From positions 1 to 45,928 of the forward strand of contig CAZJYI010000090.1 in NCBI GenBank assembly GCA_964550025.1: DNA of 45,928 nt. The letters run 5' to 3'. Positions 1 to 8,513 of this stretch are shown here, piece by piece; the first letter of the stretch is position 1, and every line of letters starts with the position of its first letter. The position numbers and the translations under genes are program-made. This DNA comes from CAZJYI01 sp964550025 (GTDB taxonomy: Bacteria; Verrucomicrobiota; Kiritimatiellia; UBA8416; CAYOBW01). A model generated the notes under the pieces. The model was not told the origin of the DNA and did no database searches. It saw only the letters and a program-made list of their open reading frames with translations.

Positions 1-5
1 CACGT

Positions 6-32
6 AGCGGAACGCGCCAAGCGTTCCGATCC
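6..32. repeat. Dispersed repeat A, copy 1 (hairpin)
   Basis: A 27-base sequence occurs identically here and at 5839-5865. Its core is a hairpin: CGGAACGC (8-15), loop GCCAA, GCGTTCCG (21-28). Here it runs straight into repeat B (28-58), sharing the bases GATCC. It lies downstream of the FAD oxidoreductase stop codon. There is no T-run, so I do not call it a terminator. Confidence 0.8.
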
Positions 33-58
33 ACTCGCTCACGCTCGTGGCTACATTC
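28..58. repeat. Dispersed repeat B, copy 1
   Basis: A 31-base sequence beginning GATCCACTCGCTCACGCTCG and ending GGCTACATTC. It is identical to 8464-8494 and related to the inverted arms at 12463-12521. It sits in the gap after the FAD oxidoreductase gene. Confidence 0.8.
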
Positions 59-71
59 GAGCGACTTCTCG

Positions 72-1502
72 TCAGCACGCCACGCCCTGTTCCCGCAGCC
101 GCTCGCGGAGCGCACCGACATCCACGTCCCTCGGTGTCGCACCGCCCTCCAACGCCATCGCCGCCGCGTTGCCCGCCGCCTGGCCCAGCGTCATCATCGT
201 ACGGCAGAGGCGGCAGGACGAAGCGGCGATGTGCGAGAAGCTTGCCGCCCGACTGGCGATGAGCAGGTTGCCGGCGCCACGCGGCAACAGGCAGCGATAG
301 GGAATCCCGTAAGGTCCGTTGGGTACCTCGTACAGCCGCCCCTTGCGGCCGTGAATGTCCACCGCGTGATCCGTGACCGCTATGATATCGCCGTGTTCCT
401 GGCCCTTCAGGCCGGCGCGGCAGTCCTTCTCGGTCAACACGTAGTCTCCCAGGATGCGACGCGTTTCGCGCACGCCGATGCGTGGAGCGATGCCGGCCAG
501 CGACCACGCGCCGTAGCCCTTCCCGCGCACGAACCGTGTCCACCGCGACGTGTCGTCAGGCGGCAGGCTCTGCAGCCAGTGGAAGTGCTCGATGACGCGC
601 CGGGTGCCCTCGCGCATCAGGTCGCTGTACTCCATGGCGAGCAGCGCGTTGCCGTCGATCATGTTGACGGCGTTGAGCAGGTGGTCCCCGTTGGGCATGA
701 CCACGATGTGCACCGGGCGCGGGCAAAGCCCGGGCTTGATGCCGGGCGGAAGGTGCGGTTTCTGCAGCACACCGGTGTCCGTGATGCGGTAGCAGAGCGT
801 CAGGCCGTTCAAGGACAGCTCAGCCTTTTCAGGCGCGGAGGGCTCGCCGTAGAGAGACTTCGGGTCTTCGCCCAGACCGAATTCACAGCCGGCACTGGCG
901 CAGACGTCGCCGTCGGCCGTGCAGTCGATGAAGGTCCCCGCCTCGACGGTGAGGTGCGTGCCGGCGAAGAAGGCATCGACCGCGGCAATCCGGTCGTTTC
1001 GCATCCTGGCGCGATAGAACGTCGTGCCGAGCAGCGTGGTGCACCGTCCGGTCGCATCGAGCAACTCGCGCACGACGAGGTTGAAAGCCCAGGGCTCAAA
1101 CGGCAGTCCCTTGCCTCCGCGCCGCGGCGCGCCTTTGCCGTACTCACGCTCGGTCACGCCGAGCGGATACCGCTTCATCCCCTCGTAGATCTCGCTCGGC
1201 AGCCCGTCGGCGCCCGACACCGGTTCCCAGGTGTGGACCCAGGCATTGGTCGATGTGCCGCCCAGGATCGACTCGCACTCGAGCAGCACGACCTTCGCAC
1301 CTGCGCGCGCTGCCGAGAGAGCGGCGCCGACTCCGCCGCTCCCCCCGCCGACGACGCATACGTCCGCCTTCAGCGTCTCGCCGGCAGCTCCCCGCGCCAT
1401 CGTCTCGGCCGCCTGCGCCCGCGACGACCCCAGCAAGCTCCCCACGGCACCGGCGGCCACGGTCTTGTTCCAAGCCCTGCGCGAGAACTTCATGGTCGTC
1501 AT
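72..1502 (-). CDS. Tat-exported FAD-dependent oxidoreductase
   Basis: Protein of 476 residues from the ATG at 1502. A GTG at 1514 and an ATG at 1493 are also possible; the chosen ATG has an AGGAG about 11 bases upstream. The N-terminus has a twin-arginine signal (SRRAWNK, Arg8-Arg9, then a hydrophobic Ala/Gly stretch ending near AQA). The FAD-binding GGGSGG loop is at about residues 52-57, and the C-terminus has the usual GQAAGNAAAMA helix. This fits the FAD_oxidored group (PF12831-like), which often sits among polysaccharide-degradation genes in PVC bacteria and Bacteroidota. Substrate unknown. It is the last gene of a minus-strand run, 14 bases after the nucleoside-hydrolase-like gene. Family call strong, role inferred. 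Confidence 0.88.
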   Translation of the reverse strand: MTTMKFSRRAWNKTVAAGAVGSLLGSSRAQAAETMARGAAGETLKADVCVVGGGSGGVGAALSAARAGAKVVLLECESILGGTSTNAWVHTWEPVSGADGLPSEIYEGMKRYPLGVTEREYGKGAPRRGGKGLPFEPWAFNLVVRELLDATGRCTTLLGTTFYRARMRNDRIAAVDAFFAGTHLTVEAGTFIDCTADGDVCASAGCEFGLGEDPKSLYGEPSAPEKAELSLNGLTLCYRITDTGVLQKPHLPPGIKPGLCPRPVHIVVMPNGDHLLNAVNMIDGNALLAMEYSDLMREGTRRVIEHFHWLQSLPPDDTSRWTRFVRGKGYGAWSLAGIAPRIGVRETRRILGDYVLTEKDCRAGLKGQEHGDIIAVTDHAVDIHGRKGRLYEVPNGPYGIPYRCLLPRGAGNLLIASRAASFSHIAASSCRLCRTMMTLGQAAGNAAAMALEGGATPRDVDVGALRERLREQGVAC

Positions 1503-1516
1503 TCCCTTCTGCACTC

Positions 1517-2533
1517 CTACTTCCGGGCCGGGGGCTGGCTGCAGAGCTGAACAAGCGTTTCACGCAGCCGCGCGGTGCGCAGATCATCCAGGATCAGGAA
1601 GCGATGCTTGCCGTCCTTCTCTGGCGTGAACCGCGTGAACCCGTCCTTCTCCACGGTTACCCGCCCGGGCGCGGACAGCGCGAAATAGTCGCGGTCCGGC
1701 CAGACGGCATAGAGCACGCTTGTGAGGTCCCAGGTCGGTCGGTCATGCGGCGGCGGGATGTACAGGTAGTACGCTTCTTTCAGCGGATGGTGTGCCACAT
1801 AGTCGTAGTCGCGCTCGATGCTCCGGGCGGGATACGTCGCGGTGATGCCGATCTCGAAGCCGCTCCACACGATCGGCGTCGGCCAGTCCTTCGCCAGCTT
1901 CTGGGCCGAGGGAATGTCCTTGATCACGTTATATTCGCGGTAGTGGTTGTTATCGCGAATGGTCTGGAACGACCCGGCCATGACAGATAGCAGCCGTACC
2001 TTCTTCCGGATCAGGTCCACCCCGCTCAGCGGGGAGATGTCGTCCGGTTTCGACTCCAGCAAGCGGCGGTAGTTGGTGAAGAAGCCGACCTGGGTCATGA
2101 CGACGGAGCCATCCGCCCGCTCCGCGAGGATACGCCGCAGCAGGCTGGTGGCCTCCGGCGCGTCCTGCCCGCTCTTCAGATCGTGCGGGTACCGCAGAGT
2201 GCCGTCCGCGTTCTTCTCCTCTGCGAGTTGGTTGAACTTCCCCCGTTCCCGGGTAGCGCCGTCGCGCACTGTGCCGACAGGCGTGTCCGGCCGCCCGTAA
2301 AACGTGTTGACCGCATCGGCGAAGGCCCCCGCCAACGGATGGTCTTTCGTGACCGTGACGGCCAGCAGTTCACAATGTCCTCGCGTCTGCAGGGCGTGGA
2401 TCATGCCCAGCGCCAGGACGTCGTCCACATCGTTGCCAATATCGGTGTCATAGATCAGGGCCACGGGCTCCGCCATCGTCCCGACCCCGAGAAGCAACAG
2501 TACGGAGAGTGTCGTCAGTGTCTGTTTGCTCAT
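1517..2533 (-). CDS. Exported nucleoside-hydrolase-like protein
   Basis: Protein of 338 residues from the ATG at 2533, with AAGGAA about 9 bases upstream; a GTG two codons earlier is less well placed. A hydrophobic signal peptide covers about residues 1-21. Immediately after it comes DTDIGNDVDD (residues 29-38), the aspartate-rich Ca2+-binding signature of inosine/uridine nucleoside hydrolases, here with two extra residues compared with the classical DTDPGxDD. The family cleaves N-ribosidic bonds, but exported versions near carbohydrate-degrading genes are poorly characterised and may act on other glycosides. The gene lies 83 bases after the FAD-DUF2341-LamG gene and 14 bases before the Tat FAD oxidoreductase, so the three are probably cotranscribed. 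Confidence 0.82.
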   Translation of the reverse strand: MSKQTLTTLSVLLLLGVGTMAEPVALIYDTDIGNDVDDVLALGMIHALQTRGHCELLAVTVTKDHPLAGAFADAVNTFYGRPDTPVGTVRDGATRERGKFNQLAEEKNADGTLRYPHDLKSGQDAPEATSLLRRILAERADGSVVMTQVGFFTNYRRLLESKPDDISPLSGVDLIRKKVRLLSVMAGSFQTIRDNNHYREYNVIKDIPSAQKLAKDWPTPIVWSGFEIGITATYPARSIERDYDYVAHHPLKEAYYLYIPPPHDRPTWDLTSVLYAVWPDRDYFALSAPGRVTVEKDGFTRFTPEKDGKHRFLILDDLRTARLRETLVQLCSQPPARK

Positions 2534-2616
2534 TGCCACGAGTTCCTTCCTTCTCTGTTATGCCGATGAGAACGCGCCCCGGCAGACGGTTACTACCGGG
2601 CCTGCCCCACCCGTGT

Positions 2617-5600
2617 TCACTTAACGACCAACAACGATCCCGGCTCCGTCGGTTGCGCCTTCCCGCAAGCAGCAAACCAGGCATTGGAAGCCACGGTGAG
2701 GTACGAGGTACGCAACCAGTCACTCGAACGCACTACACCGGACAGACGCACTTCGTCAATAGTCCCCTCAAAGCCGTCCGCGTACCCCCCGGAGTAGTGT
2801 GTGCCGATCGTCTGCCGGTCGGACGCAAACGTCTGTCTGCCGAAGTCGGTGGTATTGGTCCCGACGGGGAGACCGTTCACGTAGAGAATGTGTCGATTGG
2901 AACGGTTGTCGAACACACCGGCCAGGTGGGTCCACTCGGTGAGGTCCAGGCCGCCTTTGCTCACCGTGTGGAGGACGTTCGAGTTGCCGCGGAGCTGCAG
3001 CCGGGCGTTGCTGTCGGACTCTACGGTCAGCTGCACCAGCCGCACTGCCTCGCCCCGGTGAGCATACACGACGCCTTTTGCTCCCGTGTCCGCCTTCACC
3101 CACTCACTGATCGTCAGTACCTCCGGGTCGCGTCGTCCGACCCCGTTGACGGTTACGTAGTCCGGGGACGGATCGGGTTCGCCGGTGTTCGCGAAGTAAA
3201 GCGCTGTCCCGATCTCGCCGCCGGTCAGTGCAACCGTGCCGTGCGCCGTGCCGTCGACCCCGCCGAAAGCCGAGTTGGGGGGATTGACCTCGCTCATGTG
3301 CCACACGCCGTCAAAGCCGACCGACCAGACCGAGCCGTCCGTCTGGCTGGTGTGGTGATCGGTGAGCAAAGCGTTCCCCCAGTACGCCCAGATCGTTGCG
3401 CCGTTTGTCAAGACCGGCACCTGCACCCACACGAGGGATGACGTCGCACCTCCACCCCACTGATCGATCTCGTGGTTGGTCAGCGTTACGCCGTCATCCC
3501 TGGTGAACCGCAGGTCCGTCCCGCCGGGCTGAAGCTGCCCGTGCTGGAAACGGCGCATGCCCTCCTCCAGAACCACCAACGCGGGGAAGTTGGTCAGGGG
3601 AACAGCCCCGACACAGTTGCTGAAGACGATCTGCATCCGGTAGCTCATGCCGTCGGGCAATCCGTCTTCCAGGGCCGGTATCTGCAGTGTCCAGTACACA
3701 GTGTTCGTGTTGAACGGCAAGGGGTCGTCCGCGTCGAGAAGCCCGTCGAGATCGGCGTCCTGCGGGTCGAGGCGCGGCCAGGGCGGATCCGCCTGCGCGG
3801 ACACGGCGGCCCACACCGACGCGGCCGCCGCACCGCGCGTTGCGGGAGGCGGACTGAGAGATGTGGGTGGCAACACATAGCCGGCCGCCACAACGCGGTT
3901 CGAGAGTGCGGACAGCCAGGCGTCGTCTGGCGCATCGTCCGCTCGGAAACTCACGTCGTACGGCCCCATGGGAACGAGGCCCCGCACGGCGAGCTGGTTC
4001 ACCGCAACAAAGGCCTCGTGCTCCGGCGGTATGTCTGCAAACGGCCAGAGTGCGACCGGCATCGCCCCCGCCTCGCGGCTCAGCAACCCGCGCCAGATTC
4101 TGATCATCAGGGCAATGTCCCAGGGAATCGTGCGCAGGGACACGCCTTCCTCGATGGCCACTGCCGCAGCCGCCCCGGCGGCCTGGCCGATCGCCATGCT
4201 CTGGTCGTGCAACCGGCACGAGGAGGAGACAATGCTCGTGTAACCCAGGTTTTTCTGAGCGCCCAGAAGCCCGTTCACCCGTTTCGGGATCAGTCCCCTG
4301 AGCGGGAAGACCGCCCGTCCCGAGTCCCACCCTCCGAAGCTGCGGTCCCCGCGGAAATTGCCGGTCCACGGTCCGGCCGGGTCGCCCGGATCACCGAACA
4401 CCCGCCGGGTCGGATGGAAATCGAACAGGAACTGCCAGCTCATCACGGCATCGTGAAACATGCTGTTGGCGAAAGCGCGGTGGTCCTGTGTGCCGCTCGA
4501 GGACCATCCCAGCGCATCCTGCTGCCGCACCACGTACATGGCTTTCAGGCGCAGGCTCTCACGTACGTAGGGCTTGAACGGCAGGCGATCCGGTGTCCCG
4601 AACTCCTCGCTCAGGGCAAAGTGCCTGAAGCTCCGTGATTTGTCGGTCAGGTTGCTGTGGATCGTGTTCTGCAGGTAGTACAGGTAGCAGAGCGACCGGT
4701 TTTTTGCATCATCGAAGATGACCCGTCGCTGGGCGCGCGTCATCTCGCAGATGTTGTTCGTGGAAGCGCCGGGTTCGAGTGCTTCCAGGGCATCGATGAC
4801 GCGCTGCGGCAGCGGTTCGAGCGGGTAATCGACATGCGGGTTGTTCAGGAGAATCGCGTCCGGGTGGTCGATCTGCGGGAACCCGTAGTGATCGACGAGC
4901 CGCCGCGACGTGTAGGCGTGGCTGTGCCCGAGGCCGCGCCAACGCCCCTCCGTGAAATCGCGGATGTTGTAGTTCAGCGGCAGCGGGATGGGTGTGTCGT
5001 TGGTCTGCTCGACCACGATCATGCAGTAGGTGATCGGATTCATGTCCGTGACCGGGAAATCGACACGAGAGGTCGGCGCCTGCGGCTCGCCGTAGGTCTG
5101 CTGAAGGTCAGGCCCGAACTCGTAGGCGGCACCGGAGAGGCGAATGACGTCCCCCCAGTCGGAGGCGTCGATCGTGACGGCGGCGCGCACGCTCAGCGAC
5201 GTTGCGCCCGGCTGGTCCGAGCCGAAAACGACCCCTTCCAGGTTTGTGCCGCCCACGCTCACAATGGCCTGCGTAGGGTAGTAGTTGGAATAGCGCACAA
5301 CGTGGCCGGACGCTTCATGGGGTGCCAGTAAGTCCCGGAACACCTGTTCGGAATCGGCAGGCAGGGAAGTGGTGATCACGCGCGTGTTGCCCGGGCGCGA
5401 GACGCCCGCGTACTTGTTGCCGTTCAGGGTTTCGATGCGGTCCATGACCTCGCGAAAAAGACCGCTGCGCGGGATCGGTGTCGTCCCGCTATAACCCTCG
5501 GCGCGGTTTTCGTCGATCGCACCCAGGGCCTCGGCCGAGAACTGCCCGCCCACCCACGTGATGTCGTTGACGAGGACAATGTTGGTCACGCCCATGCGGG

Positions 5601-5742
5601 CGGCCTGCACGGCCGCCGCGCAGCCCGACTCCGTGCCGCCGACAACGAGCAGGTCGGCGGTCAGATCAATGGTATCGGCGCACGCCGGCCGCGCAAGGCA
5701 ACAGGCCAGGGCCACCGCAAGAAGACTTCGGATTGGCGTCAC
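2617..5742 (-). CDS. Exported FAD-dependent oxidoreductase fused to DUF2341 and LamG domains
   Basis: Protein of 1041 residues with a GTG start at 5742, preceded by a G-rich AAGGTGGGGG. The signal peptide is about residues 1-22. An FAD-binding loop (VVGGTESG) lies near residue 35. The FAD oxidoreductase domain runs to about 540, ending in a GQAAGAAAAVA helix as in the gene at 72-1502. Then come a segment resembling an S-layer-homology repeat (WPFADIPPEHEAF), a DUF2341-like beta domain (about 680-780) and a LamG/concanavalin-like domain (about 800-1030, GTIDEVRLSGVVRS). FAD oxidoreductases of this type usually stop near 550-600 residues; the C-terminal half looks like binding modules. It is the first gene of the minus-strand run and may act at the cell surface. 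Domain calls good, substrate unknown. Confidence 0.83.
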   Translation of the reverse strand: MTPIRSLLAVALACCLARPACADTIDLTADLLVVGGTESGCAAAVQAARMGVTNIVLVNDITWVGGQFSAEALGAIDENRAEGYSGTTPIPRSGLFREVMDRIETLNGNKYAGVSRPGNTRVITTSLPADSEQVFRDLLAPHEASGHVVRYSNYYPTQAIVSVGGTNLEGVVFGSDQPGATSLSVRAAVTIDASDWGDVIRLSGAAYEFGPDLQQTYGEPQAPTSRVDFPVTDMNPITYCMIVVEQTNDTPIPLPLNYNIRDFTEGRWRGLGHSHAYTSRRLVDHYGFPQIDHPDAILLNNPHVDYPLEPLPQRVIDALEALEPGASTNNICEMTRAQRRVIFDDAKNRSLCYLYYLQNTIHSNLTDKSRSFRHFALSEEFGTPDRLPFKPYVRESLRLKAMYVVRQQDALGWSSSGTQDHRAFANSMFHDAVMSWQFLFDFHPTRRVFGDPGDPAGPWTGNFRGDRSFGGWDSGRAVFPLRGLIPKRVNGLLGAQKNLGYTSIVSSSCRLHDQSMAIGQAAGAAAAVAIEEGVSLRTIPWDIALMIRIWRGLLSREAGAMPVALWPFADIPPEHEAFVAVNQLAVRGLVPMGPYDVSFRADDAPDDAWLSALSNRVVAAGYVLPPTSLSPPPATRGAAAASVWAAVSAQADPPWPRLDPQDADLDGLLDADDPLPFNTNTVYWTLQIPALEDGLPDGMSYRMQIVFSNCVGAVPLTNFPALVVLEEGMRRFQHGQLQPGGTDLRFTRDDGVTLTNHEIDQWGGGATSSLVWVQVPVLTNGATIWAYWGNALLTDHHTSQTDGSVWSVGFDGVWHMSEVNPPNSAFGGVDGTAHGTVALTGGEIGTALYFANTGEPDPSPDYVTVNGVGRRDPEVLTISEWVKADTGAKGVVYAHRGEAVRLVQLTVESDSNARLQLRGNSNVLHTVSKGGLDLTEWTHLAGVFDNRSNRHILYVNGLPVGTNTTDFGRQTFASDRQTIGTHYSGGYADGFEGTIDEVRLSGVVRSSDWLRTSYLTVASNAWFAACGKAQPTEPGSLLVVK

Positions 5743-5791
5743 GCTGCCCCCACCTTACCGCACTCAACACGGGGCCGTCTACCAGGTCACG

Positions 5792-5814
5792 GCGGAAGAC
5801 TCGGCGTCTTCCGC
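5792..5814 (-). terminator. Hairpin between GH95 and FAD oxidoreductase genes
   Basis: Perfect 9-bp stem GCGGAAGAC / GTCTTCCGC with a 5-base loop (TCGGC), between two minus-strand genes. There is no T-run, so its role as a terminator is uncertain. It could end or attenuate transcription from the GH95 gene. Confidence 0.4.
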
Positions 5815-5838
5815 TACGTCTCGGTCGTCTTTCTCGGC

Positions 5839-5865
5839 AGCGGAACGCGCCAAGCGTTCCGATCC
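5839..5865. repeat. Dispersed repeat A, copy 2 (hairpin)
   Basis: Identical over 27 bases to 6-32, with an 8-bp stem (5841-5848 / 5854-5861). It lies just after the GH95 stop codon on the minus strand and next to another hairpin at 5792-5814. Repeat B is absent here. Confidence 0.8.
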
Positions 5866-5890
5866 CCGGAAACCGAGTCCGCGCGGTATC

Positions 5891-8221
5891 TCACCACACC
5901 AACTCGGTCGCCTCACCCGCCTTCGTCTCCACGCGTCGTTCTTCGTCACCGACGCGAACCGTCAGGGCACCACCGGCGGGAGAGAACAAGCACACCTTGA
6001 TCGGCTTGCCATCCTTCCATGCCATATCGACGGTCACGTTGCCGCGCGCCTTGAGCCCCGTCACACTGCCGCTGGCCCAAGCCGACGGCAGCGCCGGCAG
6101 GAGGTGCAGGATGTAGCGACCGCCCTTGTCCTGCAGATGGCTCTGCAGCAGTATCTCGGCCACGCCGGCTGTGTAGCCGAAGTTGCCGTCGATCTGAAAC
6201 GGCGGGTGCGCGCACCAGAGGTTGTTGTAGATGCGGCCGGCGATAAAGTTGTTCACCAGCTTCAGGGCACGGTCCCCGTCGAGCAACCGCGCCCAGATGT
6301 TGATCTTCCAGCCCATGCTCCAGCCCGTGGCGGCATCGCCGCGGAAGTTCATCGATTGGATGGCGGCCTTCGTCAGGGCTTCGTCGCGGCCCGGGACGAT
6401 CTGCCGGCCGGGGTACACGGCGTACATGTGCGAGACGTGGCGGTGCTTGTCCTTGTTGGCCTTCTTCTCGAGCTTCGGGTCCCGCCATTCCTGCAGCTGC
6501 CCGTACTCGCCGATCTTCAGTGGCTGAAGCCTGGCGAGCAAGGCAGCGAGTGTCTTCGCGAAATCCTCGTCACGCCCCAGGATGCGGGTGGCCTCAATGC
6601 AGTTGGAGAAGAGGTCCCATATGATCATCGTCTGGTAGTAGGTGCCGTCGTTCAGCGGCCCGTGCTCGGGCGAGTAACTGGGCGACACGGCCAGGTGTCC
6701 GCCCTCGACCTCCTGCAGGTTGTCGACCCAGAACTCGGCCGCGCCCTTGAGAATCGGCCAGGCCGTCTTTTCGAGATAGTCGCGGTCCTGCGTGAAGGCG
6801 TAGTGGTCCCAGACATTCTGGCAGAGAAAGGCCCCGCTCTCGGCTTCGAGCATGTGCACGCCACGCCGCGGCCCGGGCGGCGTGAAGCCCCACACATTGG
6901 ACGTGTGGTGGACCACCCAGCCGCGTGTGCCGTAGTGAACCCGGGCCGACTTCGTGCCCGGCTGCACGAGGTCCTTCGTCCAACGGACCATTGGCTCGGC
7001 GCATTCCGGCAAGTGCGTGCTGTCGACGGGCCAGTAGTTCATCTGCATATTGATGTTGAGATGGTAGTCGCAATTCCAGGGCGGGCGATTGGAGACATTC
7101 CACAGTCCCTGCAGGTTGGCCGGCATGCCCCCCCGGCGCGAGCTGGCGATCATGAGGTAGCGGCCGTACTGGAAGACGAGGGCCTCCAGGGACCTGTCGG
7201 AGCGGTCCTTCTTGTAGGCACGCAAGCGCTCGTCCGTCGGGAGCGACGCGTTCGGGGACCCACCCAGGTCCAGTTTCACGCGCTTGTACAGCGGCTGGTA
7301 GTCCCGTAGGTGCAGACGCAGCAGCTCCTCGTACCCCTTGCCCGCGACGGCCGCCAGGGCGGCCCCGTTTCTCTCTGCCGGCGGGGGTCCCTTGTAGTGC
7401 GGGTATTCCAGCTTGTGGTTCGTGGCGCCGGCCATCACGATCAGCGCCTCGTCGGATCCGGTCACGTGGATCGTGCCTCCTTCGGACTCGACGCGACCGC
7501 CGACCGCGCGCACCATCCAGCGCGCGTCAAAAGCCATACCCGCGTGGTCGGCACTGCGTGTGTCCACGTGGCCCGAGACAACGAGGTCCTTCCCCGCGGC
7601 CGACACGCGGCTCTTCTTGTGCGCACACGTCGCACTCAGCGTGAACGCGATCTTCCCCGGCTTGTCGGCCGTCAACCTCGTCACGGCCACCTGGTCGGGG
7701 TGACTGCAATACGTCTCGCGCCGGTAGGTCACGCCGTCGCTCTTGTACGTCACCGTCGCCACGGCGGTCTCCAGGTTGAGCTCCCGCCTGTAGTCGCTAA
7801 CGGCCGCCGGATCGTGCGGGAACTCGAGATACGCATCGCAGAACGCCTGGTAGGCGCCGAAGTCGGGTTTGCCGTAGCCGTGCAGGCTGCAGAACTCTTC
7901 CATGGCGATCTTGCTCGCCCCGGCTGCGTCGCCCTTCGCTATCAGCTCGCGCACTTTCGCGAGGGCTCTGTCGGCGCCGGGCCGGTCGTTGCCGGGCTCG
8001 GGCCATCCGCTCCACAGGCTGTCCTCGTTGTACATGATGCGTTCGCGGGCGATGCCGCCGAATACCATGGCCCCCAGCCGGCCGTTGCCCAGCGGCAACG
8101 CCTGCTCCCACTTCTTGGGGTCGGCGGGTTTCGTGTAACAAAGCACGTCCCCGGCAAAGGCACAGGTTGCGTTCAGTAGTGTTGCTCCGATAATGACGGT
8201 GAGAAGGTGTCTCGGTTCCAT
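5891..8221 (-). CDS. GH95 alpha-L-fucosidase-type glycoside hydrolase (first copy)
   Basis: Protein of 776 residues. The ATG at 8221 is chosen because it begins a clear signal peptide (residues 1-23) and has GGGGAA upstream; an extension to 8344 lacks these. GH95 features are all visible: ALPLGNGRLGAMVFGG near the N-terminus, NLQGLWN, DYHLNINMQMNYW with both catalytic-site asparagines (Asn389, Asn391), the general-acid glutamate in SPEHGP (Glu519), and the base-assisting aspartate in FQIDGNFG (Asp678). By comparison with Bifidobacterium AfcA this should be an inverting hydrolase of alpha-1,2-linked L-fucose or L-galactose. It is exported, probably periplasmic. A divergent promoter region separates it from the HzsA-like gene at 8514. 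Confidence 0.92.
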   Translation of the reverse strand: MEPRHLLTVIIGATLLNATCAFAGDVLCYTKPADPKKWEQALPLGNGRLGAMVFGGIARERIMYNEDSLWSGWPEPGNDRPGADRALAKVRELIAKGDAAGASKIAMEEFCSLHGYGKPDFGAYQAFCDAYLEFPHDPAAVSDYRRELNLETAVATVTYKSDGVTYRRETYCSHPDQVAVTRLTADKPGKIAFTLSATCAHKKSRVSAAGKDLVVSGHVDTRSADHAGMAFDARWMVRAVGGRVESEGGTIHVTGSDEALIVMAGATNHKLEYPHYKGPPPAERNGAALAAVAGKGYEELLRLHLRDYQPLYKRVKLDLGGSPNASLPTDERLRAYKKDRSDRSLEALVFQYGRYLMIASSRRGGMPANLQGLWNVSNRPPWNCDYHLNINMQMNYWPVDSTHLPECAEPMVRWTKDLVQPGTKSARVHYGTRGWVVHHTSNVWGFTPPGPRRGVHMLEAESGAFLCQNVWDHYAFTQDRDYLEKTAWPILKGAAEFWVDNLQEVEGGHLAVSPSYSPEHGPLNDGTYYQTMIIWDLFSNCIEATRILGRDEDFAKTLAALLARLQPLKIGEYGQLQEWRDPKLEKKANKDKHRHVSHMYAVYPGRQIVPGRDEALTKAAIQSMNFRGDAATGWSMGWKINIWARLLDGDRALKLVNNFIAGRIYNNLWCAHPPFQIDGNFGYTAGVAEILLQSHLQDKGGRYILHLLPALPSAWASGSVTGLKARGNVTVDMAWKDGKPIKVCLFSPAGGALTVRVGDEERRVETKAGEATELVW

Positions 8222-8291
8222 GTCGTTCCCCGTGAAGTACAGCTCGTAGACGTGAAGCGTACATGCTCTCACACTCGACTGGAAAGGTCCA

Positions 8292-8320
8292 TTGACATTA
8301 TCGTGCCACAGCGGTATTGA
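8292..8320 (+). promoter_or_regulatory. Possible promoter for the HzsA-like/sulfatase pair
   Basis: A perfect TTGACA (8292-8297) is followed after 17 bases by TATTGA (8315-8320), a weak -10. It points toward the gene starting at 8514 and would give a leader of nearly 190 bases that contains dispersed repeat B. Sequence match only. Confidence 0.25.
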
Positions 8321-8463
8321 CGTTCCTTCTACCGCGATGAGCACAGCGCTGGAGGACGTACGTATGCATGCGGGATTTCACGTAGCCACGAGCGCCTGTC
8401 ACGCCGTAGCATGGCGAAGGCGGACGGGCGAGTGGAAGTCCCACGGCAGACACCATATCTGTG

Positions 8464-8494
8464 GATCCACTCGCTCACGCTCGTGGCTACATTC
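8464..8494. repeat. Dispersed repeat B, copy 2
   Basis: Identical over 31 bases to 28-58. A partial inverted copy (GTAGCCACGAGCG) lies at 8382-8394, so the two could pair as a long-range stem in the leader of the HzsA-like gene. Confidence 0.8.
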
Positions 8495-8513
8495 CGGGCG
8501 GCAGCGAGTCCGG

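Noticed and set aside
231..1550. Open frame of 439 codons on the plus strand
   Set aside because: Antisense to the Tat FAD oxidoreductase, which has a signal peptide and FAD-binding motif.
5558..7309. Open frame of 583 codons on the plus strand
   Set aside because: Antisense to GH95, whose catalytic motifs on the other strand are complete.
8292..8513. N-terminal extension of the HzsA-like protein
   Set aside because: It precedes the signal peptide and is largely dispersed repeat B and related sequence, so it is more likely leader DNA.
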